Below, in pieces: positions 9,070 to 16,423 of a stretch of DNA of 64,000 nt. This DNA comes from CAUZIZ01 sp965222655 (GTDB lineage Bacteria > Acidobacteriota > UBA6911 > RPQK01 > JAJDTT01), in the NCBI GenBank assembly GCA_965222655.1, contig CBDCUP010000022.1, forward strand, positions 1 through 64,000. Reading direction: 5' to 3'. Numbering within the stretch: the first letter of the stretch is position 1; each line of letters starts with the position of its first letter. The notes below the pieces were generated by a model. The model ran no database searches. It worked only from the letters and a program-made list of their open reading frames with translations, and was not told the origin of the DNA. A program made the translations under genes and the position numbers.

Positions 9070-10626
9070 TTACTTCACCCGCTTCAGGTGAGAGCGCGTG
9101 GGGCCGCGCACAGGGACCAGCTCGCCGTCCGCGTAGCGCGCGGCATGGTTTCTGAGCGACTCCTGCCGCTCGTGAAAGCGCCAATAGGCGTCGAAGTCTC
9201 CGCTGGCCTGCAGCGCACGCAGGCGTAAGACCGCCTCAGCCCCCGCCAGAGACCAGCGCGCCCCGGTCACCTCCATCCGATCTTTGACCAGGTAACGGCA
9301 GGCCCCCTCGATGACACCGGTGGCAATCGGGAACCCCCTCGCCAGATAGGTGTCATACTTCAGATACTCCGCATTTTTGAGCAGATAGTTGGCGCAGCGA
9401 TCCACCGCTTCGCGCGCCTTGCCCGCCAGGCCCCGACGGGTCGCACTGCGACGGATTCCGCCCGCCACATAGCCACTGCGCCCGCGCAGAATACTCAGTA
9501 GGTGCTCGCCCACCCAGCCCTCCAGCTTCGGGTTGACTTCCCCGTGCAGAGCCATGCCGGCCTTCCACACGTACTCGCTCACGTGGATGAAGTCCAGCAC
9601 GATCGTGGGCGCCGCCCTGGCGGATCGGTGCAAACACCGCAGCAGCGTCTTCAGCTGACTCCGATGGCCGTCGACCAGCACCACCCAACTCTTGCGCCCC
9701 GTGGGATCCCGCGAGCGGGCTTCTCCGAGGGCTTGCTCGATGACCTCTTCGGGACGCTTCTCCAAGCTCGCCCACAGCCGTTTGTGCTGGGGCCGCGGTC
9801 GCTTCCCTTCCTCCCGCTGCGGCTGCGGGGCCAGGATCCGCATCACCTCCTCCGGCCGCCGCACCTGAGGCGCGAGGGTGTACACCGCCGCGACCGTTGC
9901 CATCCGCTTGGCGTGGCGCTTTTCGCCCTTGCTCAACCGCTTCTGCAACTTGTGCTCGCTCGCTTCCGCCCGCTGCCGCGTCGCCTCCCGCAGATCCTCA
10001 CGACGCAGCACCACTCCTTTGCCGTCCACCGAGATCGCCAAGATCGACCCCGACTCGCTCGGAGCCAACGCTCCCGCTTGTCGCTCCTGATAGAAGGCAT
10101 CGAAGTCCTGGGCGGCACGGCCCACTAGCTCCTCCACCTGACGCTTGCCCACCTGCGCCCCCGTGGTTTTCGACAGCGCCTCCACGACTTTGTCGAACGA
10201 CCCCTCGGCGGCTTCCTCCGCCGCCCGCCGCCGCACCTGGTGCGAGTACAACTCCGGCGGGAGGTTCAGATCCGCATCCAGTGGGTGCAGGCTCTGGAGC
10301 CCCTCTCCCCCGTAGCCGAGCCGCTCCACCCGAACCTCTCCAAAGACCGTTTCCAGCCCCCGTTGCTGCCGCCGGCGCTGTTGCCGCACCTGCCCTTCCG
10401 AATCCCGCACCGCAGCGGCCGCTTCACCCGGAGCCCGCAGCTCCAGGTGCGCCTGGTAGAACCGTCGCAGCAGCTCCCGCCCCTGCTGCTCCAGCTCTCG
10501 CTCCAACTCGCTGTGCGTCTTCCTATGGGCCTCGTCGGACATCAGAAAGGCCTCCATCTGGGCAAACTGCTCCCGCGCCGCCGCGAACTCATCCTCGGGC
10601 TGTAACTGGGCGGCTACCGCTCGCAA
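9070..10626 (-). CDS. ISKra4-family transposase
   Basis: A 518-residue DDE-type transposase starting at TTG (10626), 3 bases after the stop of the upstream passenger gene. Candidate catalytic residues are the D of LAISVDGKGV near 199, the D of VLDFIHVSEYVWKA near 342 and the E of GVIEGACRYLVKDRMEVTG near 436. The last segment, with ARWS shortly after, is characteristic of this family. The N-terminal 130 residues are charged and rich in Arg, Glu and Gln, probably for end binding. The two genes are probably co-transcribed from the right end of the element. Confidence 0.88.
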   Translation of the reverse strand: MRAVAAQLQPEDEFAAAREQFAQMEAFLMSDEAHRKTHSELERELEQQGRELLRRFYQAHLELRAPGEAAAAVRDSEGQVRQQRRRQQRGLETVFGEVRVERLGYGGEGLQSLHPLDADLNLPPELYSHQVRRRAAEEAAEGSFDKVVEALSKTTGAQVGKRQVEELVGRAAQDFDAFYQERQAGALAPSESGSILAISVDGKGVVLRREDLREATRQRAEASEHKLQKRLSKGEKRHAKRMATVAAVYTLAPQVRRPEEVMRILAPQPQREEGKRPRPQHKRLWASLEKRPEEVIEQALGEARSRDPTGRKSWVVLVDGHRSQLKTLLRCLHRSARAAPTIVLDFIHVSEYVWKAGMALHGEVNPKLEGWVGEHLLSILRGRSGYVAGGIRRSATRRGLAGKAREAVDRCANYLLKNAEYLKYDTYLARGFPIATGVIEGACRYLVKDRMEVTGARWSLAGAEAVLRLRALQASGDFDAYWRFHERQESLRNHAARYADGELVPVRGPTRSHLKRVK

Positions 10627-10629
10627 CTT

Positions 10630-11532
10630 CTAGCCCTCCCGCAAGCGTCGGGCCGCCTCCGCCACCAGCGGATACACCAGCACCCGTTTCGGCGCTGCCG
10701 CCTCGCTCCGCGCCAGCCGATCCTCTCGCTTCCCGCCCCGCGTGCTCCCCAGCTCGATCCAGTTCGCCCCCCGATAGCAGCTGCCCCGGTAGCGCTCCGG
10801 ATCCACCAACGTCTCCACCAAAAACACCTCGACCCCGTAGCTCCGGGGCCAGTCCAGCGCCAGCTGCCGCACGGCCCGCGATAAGATCCGGCTCGCCAGG
10901 TTCTTGACCTGGACCCAGGGCAACACTAAATAGCGACTGTTCGAGACCACGTGCACCAGCTGGCGCGTCCGCGCCTCCGCCTCCCATCCGATCCAGCGGT
11001 CGCGCGCCGCAATCCGCCAGGCCGCGCTCGAAAACTGCACGCAGGCCACCACCCGCCCCGCCGGCTCCGAGGCGTAGACCAGGTAGCGCAGATGCGCCCC
11101 GAACGGCACCCGGTGGCCTAGATAGTGGTAGCGCCCCACCAGCTCCCGGAACAGCCCTCGTTGCTCCGGCGTCCGAACCGGCTGCAGCTGAATCTCGCCC
11201 AGGTCCCGGGCCGTGCCCACCAGCCGGGGACCCGGCTCTCCCCGCGCCGTCACCGGTACCCCGGTCGCTTTCCCCGGCGGCCGCCCCAGCCGCTTGGGGG
11301 GCAACACCAGCCCCCCCTGGCTCTCCAGCTTCTCCAGAAACTCCCGGCACTCCCGCGCTTTCAGCGACCCCGTGCGGCGCTTCCACCCCAGCAACTCGCA
11401 CACGGTGGCGGCCAGTTCCATCCGGCTCAGACCCCCACACGTCCCCACGATCTCCCGGATCAGGGCCTGCTCCGCTTTGCCCACCTCATGACCTAGGAAT
11501 CGCGGCGCTTTGCTCTCCACACCCTCTGCCAC
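10630..11532 (-). CDS. DUF4338 (Druantia DruA-like) passenger protein of the ISKra4-type element
   Basis: A 300-residue protein starting at GTG (11532), inside the insertion sequence and upstream of the transposase. The core motifs YHYLGHRVPFGAHLRY, SSAAWRIAARDRWIGW, NSRYLVLPWVQVKNLAS, LVETLVDPERYRGSCY and GANWIELG match DUF4338, the family of DruA from the Druantia anti-phage system. The N-terminal 70 residues look helical and possibly DNA-binding (LSRMELAATVCELLGW). A homologue sits in the unrelated IS66-type element at 59011-59871. The function is unknown; an accessory role in transposition or in protecting the element is possible. No other Druantia genes are near. Confidence 0.85.
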   Translation of the reverse strand: MAEGVESKAPRFLGHEVGKAEQALIREIVGTCGGLSRMELAATVCELLGWKRRTGSLKARECREFLEKLESQGGLVLPPKRLGRPPGKATGVPVTARGEPGPRLVGTARDLGEIQLQPVRTPEQRGLFRELVGRYHYLGHRVPFGAHLRYLVYASEPAGRVVACVQFSSAAWRIAARDRWIGWEAEARTRQLVHVVSNSRYLVLPWVQVKNLASRILSRAVRQLALDWPRSYGVEVFLVETLVDPERYRGSCYRGANWIELGSTRGGKREDRLARSEAAAPKRVLVYPLVAEAARRLREG

Positions 11533-11784
11533 AAACCTACGCTAGCAAACCGACGCACAAATGTCCAGTGCTTTTTTCCCTCTTTCAATTTTTCATCGCA
11601 CCGGGATTCCACCGACTCACAGCGGGCAGAGTCTCAGGCCCGGCCCGGCGGCTATCCGAGCGCACCGCAATCCGACGCGTTTTAGCCGACTTATGCCCTT
11701 CGCCAAGCCTTATCTCGCCCAAAAGCGCCACTCGCTACGATTCGGACCCGGCTAACCTATTGTCAATAAAGGATAATGGTTCGC
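11533..11784. other. Non-coding right end of the ISKra4-type element
   Basis: About 250 bases lie between the passenger gene and the right inverted repeat. Short open frames occur but none resembles a protein. The segment probably holds the promoter for the two leftward genes and the transposase-binding subterminal sequence. I cannot assign a specific -35/-10 pair. Confidence 0.5.
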
Positions 11785-11802
11785 TCTAAAAGAGCCGCAC
11801 CC

Positions 11803-11811
11803 TATTCATTT
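11803..11811 (+). repeat. Target duplication of ISKra4-type element, right
   Basis: Second exact copy of TATTCATTT. The hydrolase reading frame resumes here. Confidence 0.95.
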
Positions 11812-12875
11812 CCCACCTTAAACGGGCGATCTGGCCCGACAAGCCCCGAGGAAATGCCCGCGATGACGAAAGCTACAGCACCAATAGTTACCCCGTCGGT
11901 GAGCTGGGCCGCTTGCGGGAGGGAGGCCCTCTGCTTTCCAATGGAGAAGAACACCGAAACAACCTAACAGAGGGGACTGGTTTCGGGCACGTGATGCTGC
12001 TGGGGATTCAGGAGCTGGTACGACCGGTCAGTATCGGTCCTCAGATCGAAGGGGAGGGAAGTGACAGCACTCCCCTGCAGAACGGAATCCTCGAAGCCAG
12101 GAAACAGGGAGGGACCACTATCTGGTGCCACAATCAGTACGGCTGGGAGGATGTCCCTAACTTCGTTGCCGGCAACCTGGACGGCCTCAACTTGTTCGAT
12201 GGCGGTGGAAACGAGAGGAATTCCTATGACAACTGGTACCAATTCCTGAATGCCGGCCTTCAGGTTCCCGTATCCAGCGGGACTGACTGGTTCATGTATG
12301 ACCTGTCCAGAGTCTATGTCCGGGTCGAGCCTAGTCTTTCGGTCAAGAGCTGGCTCGAGGCTCTGGTGTCAGGCCGCACCTTCATCACCAGCGGTCCCCT
12401 GCTGGAGTTCGAGGTCCAGGGAAAAGGCGCGGGAGAAGTGGTGCCGCTGCAGCAGCCGGGTAAGGTCCGGGTCAAGGGTTCGGCCAAGGGTCGACGACCC
12501 TTTGGCAAACTCGAACTGGTGCAAAACGGTAGGGTCGTCCAGCAGATTGAGGCCACTCCACAAGAAGGTCATTTCAGAGCTGACCTGGAGTTCGAACTCC
12601 AGGTCGACATTCCCAGTTGGCTCGCTCTCCGGACGGTGGGATCGGGAACCAGCTACTACGGATGGCCTCTATTTTCCCATACCTCGGCCGCGTATGTTTC
12701 CATGGGAGGCAAACTCCCGAGAAGCAGCGAGGCTCGGAAAGCCTTGATCCAGGAAATGGAAGACGCCCTCGCCGATATCCAGAAGAAGGCGGTCTTCTTC
12801 TCCACAGAAGAGCGGGAGCGGGTTCTTGGCGTTTATCAGCGGGGCATCGAGACACTGCGAAGATCGGCTAGTGGA

Positions 12876-14675
12876 TCAGACCTCCGGCCGATAGGACGAC
12901 TTCCCCGGGATCCGGGTCCGCAGGCTGAGTAGAAACTTCCCGCAGGTGATGTAGAGTGTCCGCAGGTCAGGTCCGCCGAAGGTGCAATTGGTGATGCTAT
13001 CCTCGGGCGTCTGGACGTATGCCAGCAGCTTGCCCCCCGGGGAGATCACATGAATGCCGGGGTGAGTGTCCAGGGTCTCGCTGCTGCCGCGCCGCCGGTG
13101 CAGGCCGGCCGCTACCCAAAGATTCCCTTGGGCATCGATCGCCATCCCATCACCGCTCCGGCCCGGATAGAAATCGTACAGCGTGCGCTCATGGGTAGCG
13201 GATCCGTCGGCACCTAGATCATAGGCCCGGACGCGGCGTGCCCGCCCTGCCCTTCCATCCGCGTCAATCAAGTAGAGAGTCTTGTCATCCGGAGAAATCA
13301 CGATTCCATTCGGCATATCGATGTTGGGCCAGTGCAGCACTCGGGCTACCTGCCCCGGGGCATCGATTCGGTAGACCGAGTTTACGTTTCCCGCCTCTGG
13401 ATCCTGATTCGCCAGCCTGGAAGTAAAATAGATCCGTCCCTGGGAGTCCAGATCCAGGTCGTTGGGGGAACCGAGTTCCCTGCCCTCATATTGATCTGCC
13501 AACGTGGTGACCTCACCCGACCCCATATCTGTCCTCGTGACGCGCCCGCCGCCTTCGCAGGCGAGAAGGCGTCCTTGCCGGTCGAATATCAGCCCTTTGG
13601 CCCGGTTGCTCTGCTCCCGAAACACTGACAGCCGACGCGCCTCAGGATTCCACTCGAGAATGCGACGTGCAGATATGTTGCTAAAATAGACCGATCCGGA
13701 ACGTGACACCGCCGGACCCTCCAGGAATGCAACTGCGGTTTCGGATCGCACTTCCACTTGCTCGACGTACCGTCCTGTCTGCAGCCCCGCATAACGCTCC
13801 TGCCCTTTCGACGGAAGCGGGCCTGCCTGAGACTGTCCGGTTGCCAATTGCCGCCTCAAAAAGGTCACGATGCGGGGGATGGCGGTTTCGGCAGGGTCTC
13901 CTGGATCGGCCGGATCACGGCTGGGCTCATAGACAATGTCGATGAATCCCTGGTAGTGAACGCCCCGGAGAATATTGAGAACCGTAGGATAGTCGATCCA
14001 GGGCTCCGATCCGTCAGCAGCTGGTCGATAGAACTTGACTCGCACGTAACTGGCCAACGATGCCGTTTGGCGGATGCTCTCCATGAAATCGGTATCTTTC
14101 AGTTCGTCGGGAACCCTACCGCTGGCGCCGGGAGAACCAGCAAACTGGCCGGTATCCAGAATGAGTGTGAAGTTGGGGTGATCCACTCCGCGAATGAACC
14201 GGACCACTTCCTCTCCAGTGCGCACCAGAGCACCATGGTTGTGATTTTGCAATCCCACGGGTAAACCGACTCCGGCCGCCTCCTCACAAACCCGGCGTAT
14301 CCCACGGACCGCTCGCTCGAATGCCGGCTGGCGTTCACCCTCGGAAGGCGGCGAACCGGCGAAGACGCGAAGTATTGGCGCTCCCAGAAAGGAGGCGATC
14401 CGAATCGCTTGCCGTGCCTTGTCCAACTCCACACCGTGCTGGTCCTCGGGTGACCCAAAGTTGGTGCTGACCGAAAACATGGACACGGAGAGGCCTGCGT
14501 CGAGGTAGGCTCGGCGCAACCTCTTCAGGTACTCGAGCCCTGTCTCTGGCAGATTACGGACATGGATACTCGCACCCTCGACCCCCAATTCGCGGCAAAC
14601 CGTCAGGAACCCAAAGGGATCCATCTCGCCTGTCCTTAGTGCCGGGTAGTTCAAAGAATAGTTGCTAATCTTCAT
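12876..14675 (-). CDS. Sugar-phosphate-isomerase-like TIM barrel fused to an SMP-30/gluconolactonase propeller
   Basis: One 599-residue frame carries two enzyme-like domains. Residues about 1-285 are a xylose-isomerase-like TIM barrel (sugar phosphate isomerase/epimerase family) with VGLQNHNHGALV and LILDTGQF, which carry likely metal ligands. Residues about 300-595 are an SMP-30/gluconolactonase/LRE-like six-bladed propeller with GSPNDLDLDSQGRIYF, MPNGIVISPDDKTLY and GMAIDAQGNLWVA. No signal peptide is evident. Separate versions of the two domains are common in sugar-acid catabolism; the fusion suggests successive steps on one substrate. The 3' end overlaps that of the hydrolase gene by 57 bases in convergent orientation. 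The substrate is unknown. Confidence 0.85.
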   Translation of the reverse strand: MKISNYSLNYPALRTGEMDPFGFLTVCRELGVEGASIHVRNLPETGLEYLKRLRRAYLDAGLSVSMFSVSTNFGSPEDQHGVELDKARQAIRIASFLGAPILRVFAGSPPSEGERQPAFERAVRGIRRVCEEAAGVGLPVGLQNHNHGALVRTGEEVVRFIRGVDHPNFTLILDTGQFAGSPGASGRVPDELKDTDFMESIRQTASLASYVRVKFYRPAADGSEPWIDYPTVLNILRGVHYQGFIDIVYEPSRDPADPGDPAETAIPRIVTFLRRQLATGQSQAGPLPSKGQERYAGLQTGRYVEQVEVRSETAVAFLEGPAVSRSGSVYFSNISARRILEWNPEARRLSVFREQSNRAKGLIFDRQGRLLACEGGGRVTRTDMGSGEVTTLADQYEGRELGSPNDLDLDSQGRIYFTSRLANQDPEAGNVNSVYRIDAPGQVARVLHWPNIDMPNGIVISPDDKTLYLIDADGRAGRARRVRAYDLGADGSATHERTLYDFYPGRSGDGMAIDAQGNLWVAAGLHRRRGSSETLDTHPGIHVISPGGKLLAYVQTPEDSITNCTFGGPDLRTLYITCGKFLLSLRTRIPGKSSYRPEV

Positions 14676-14724
14676 GACCGGAGGACTCCTCGCTTTTCCG
14701 AATCGTCTGCCTTTTTCTTACCAT

Positions 14725-14764
14725 AAACACCAGATCAACACGACAAACACCAGATCAACACGAC
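14725..14764 (+). repeat. Tandem 20-bp duplication upstream of the hydroxylase operon
   Basis: The 20-bp unit AAACACCAGATCAACACGAC is repeated perfectly twice, between the divergent isomerase-fusion and FAD-subunit genes. It may be a double regulator site or a simple slippage duplication; no factor can be named. Confidence 0.8.
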
Positions 14765-14937
14765 GTCTATTCTTCCACGGTTGGGACTTTGCTATTGACT
14801 TTTGGCTCCTTTTCTTGAATATGGAGAGGGAAAGTTTCCAAGGCTTGAGAGGCTGGGAACGGAAATCGGGCGCGAGTTTCAATACAAGGGCTCGTGTCAA
14901 GAATCAGGTCTCGACAACAGGAGGCGAGTGACGAACC

Positions 14938-15819
14938 TTGAAGGCAATTGATTATGCAGCTCCCCAGACATTGGCCGAGGCGATAGCGCTGCTGGCCGAG
15001 GGGAACGGTCAGGCTCGAGCACTGGCCGGCGGAACCGACGTGATCGTTCAGGTCCGCGAAGGAATGCGCGACCTGGACCTGCTCGTAGACGTCAAGAAGA
15101 TCCCCGAGCTTAACGAGCTTTCATACAATCCCGAGCAGGGATTGGTTTTGGGTGCGGCGGTTACCTGCTGCCAGGTCTGCGAAGATCCCGAGGTCTCGGC
15201 AGCCTACCCGGGAATCATCGATGCCGCCTCCCTGGTCGGAGGGACAGCGATCCAGAACCGGGCTTCGCTCGGGGGCAACCTGTGCAATGGCTCGCCGGCG
15301 GCCGACACCATCCCGCCGTTGATCGTGCATCACGCGATCTGTCGAATCACAGGACCCGGAGGACAGAGAGAGATTCCGGCTGAACAGTTTTGTACCGGTC
15401 CAGGACGGACTGTCCTGGAACCCGGCGAGATCCTGGTTTCGTTCCATATTCCTGCTCCATCGAGCACTTTCGGAGCTCACTACCTGCGCTTCATCCCCCG
15501 AAACGAGATGGACATCGCAGTCGTAGGGACGGGATCGTCGGTCGTACTCGACGATGCCGGCGCCACCTTTATCTCCGGCAGAGTTGCCCTGGGTGCGGTG
15601 GCACCGACTCCGTTGCTGGTCGAAGAAGCCAGTCACCTGCTGGCCGGCAGCCCAGTCAGCGACGAGACAATCGAGCGGGTGGCCGAAGCTGCCCGGCGAG
15701 CCGCCCGGCCCATTTCGGATATTCGAGGTACGGTCGAACAGCGGAAACATCTCTCCGCCGTCCTCACCCGCCGGACCCTTCAAAAAGCAATTGCTAGAGC
15801 CAAAGGAGACAGTGCTTAA
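14938..15819 (+). CDS. FAD-binding subunit of a xanthine dehydrogenase/CoxM-type molybdenum hydroxylase
   Basis: A 293-residue subunit that passes electrons from the iron-sulfur protein to its acceptor through FAD. The FAD-binding motifs are ALAGGTDVIVQVREG near residues 28-42 and GTAIQNRASLGGNLCNGSPA near 103-122. The start is TTG at 14938, supported by AGGAGG about 12 bases upstream; an ATG with the same context is absent. It is the first gene of an operon in the order M-S-L. Its TAA overlaps the ATG of the next gene by one base, so translation is probably coupled. Confidence 0.9.
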   Translation: MKAIDYAAPQTLAEAIALLAEGNGQARALAGGTDVIVQVREGMRDLDLLVDVKKIPELNELSYNPEQGLVLGAAVTCCQVCEDPEVSAAYPGIIDAASLVGGTAIQNRASLGGNLCNGSPAADTIPPLIVHHAICRITGPGGQREIPAEQFCTGPGRTVLEPGEILVSFHIPAPSSTFGAHYLRFIPRNEMDIAVVGTGSSVVLDDAGATFISGRVALGAVAPTPLLVEEASHLLAGSPVSDETIERVAEAARRAARPISDIRGTVEQRKHLSAVLTRRTLQKAIARAKGDSA

Positions 15820-16313
15820 TGAGCACCGCAGCCACAAATAAAAAGATCCATGTGAACACTCGGATCAACGCCGAGAATGTCGAATTCCTGTGCGAGCCAC
15901 GGCACAGTCTACTGGAGGCCTTGCGCGACATCCTATTCCTCACCGGAACCAAGGAAGGCTGCAACAACGGCAACTGTGGTGCCTGCAGCGTCATCATGAA
16001 CGGCCGTCTGGTCAACTCTTGCGTCGTGATGGCAGCAGAGGCTGAAGGTGCCGAGGTCACAACCATCGAGGGCATTGCCCAGAACGGACATCTCCACCCC
16101 CTGCAGACAGCCTTCCTGGAGCACGCCGCCCTTCAGTGTGGCATATGTACCCCCGGTTTTATCGTCGCTGCCAAGGCCCTGTTGGATCGTGATCCGGATC
16201 CGTCCGAGGATGAAATCCGCCTCTGGCTGGCCGGCAATCTGTGCCGCTGTACGGGCTACGACAAGATCATCCGTGCAGTCCAGGATGTAGCAAGCGGGAG
16301 CAGCGGCCACTAG
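15819..16313 (+). CDS. [2Fe-2S] subunit of the molybdenum hydroxylase (CoxS-type)
   Basis: A 164-residue protein with the two cluster-binding domains of the CoxS/xanthine dehydrogenase small subunit. The plant-type ferredoxin motif CNNGNCGACSV lies near residues 48-58 and is closed by a cysteine in VNSCVV. The second domain has QCGICTPGF near 108 and NLCRCTGYDKI near 139-149. It moves electrons between the molybdenum and FAD subunits in the cytoplasm. The first 20 residues are an uncharacteristic extension, so a slightly later start is possible, but the coupling to the upstream stop favours this one. Confidence 0.93.
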   Translation: MSTAATNKKIHVNTRINAENVEFLCEPRHSLLEALRDILFLTGTKEGCNNGNCGACSVIMNGRLVNSCVVMAAEAEGAEVTTIEGIAQNGHLHPLQTAFLEHAALQCGICTPGFIVAAKALLDRDPDPSEDEIRLWLAGNLCRCTGYDKIIRAVQDVASGSSGH

Positions 16314-16423
16314 CGCAACAAAACGAGTATGTGAACCGCCGAAGGCGAACCCGGCCGGCCGTTTCGCATCGGCTGCAAAAGCTCTTTTCCTGACCTGGCC
16401 CAAGGCCAAAGGGAGTTGAAACC

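Larger units (their letters stand above)
8914..11802 (-). mobile_element. ISKra4-type insertion sequence with DUF4338 passenger gene
   Basis: The element is 2889 bp long. Perfect 18-bp terminal inverted repeats, GGGTGCGGCTCTTTTAGA at 8914-8931 and its complement at 11785-11802, are flanked by the 9-bp duplication TATTCATTT. It carries two minus-strand genes, a DUF4338 protein followed after 3 bases by an ISKra4-family transposase. Its GC content is visibly higher than that of the host gene it interrupts. The ends, duplication and intact open frames suggest a recent, possibly still active insertion. Confidence 0.93.
8352..12932 (+). pseudogene. CehA/McbA-family metallohydrolase split by an insertion sequence
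   Basis: The gene is in two parts, 8352-8913 and 11812-12932, separated by the element at 8914-11802 and its target duplication. Deleting the element with one 9-bp repeat restores the frame: ...DRLDLLFI joins SHLKRAIWPDKPRGN... The joined protein has about 560 residues. An N-terminal membrane or signal segment (residues about 17-34) precedes a PHP-type hydrolase with metal-binding motifs GGNTHLH (near 154), GEEHRNN, TIWCHNQYGW and SGTDWFMYD. The family hydrolyses esters and carbamates, but the substrate here is unknown. A Shine-Dalgarno-like GGGAGGG lies before the ATG at 8352. As it stands the N-terminal piece ends after 192 residues inside the IS, so the gene is most likely inactive. Confidence 0.85.

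Noticed and set aside
9353..11440. Long overlapping frames on both strands of the ISKra4-type element
   Set aside because: Shadows of high-GC coding sequence; only the two frames with family motifs are kept.
10630..11532. A Druantia defence system
   Set aside because: Only the DruA-like gene is present; no helicase or other Druantia gene is near, and the gene lies within an IS.
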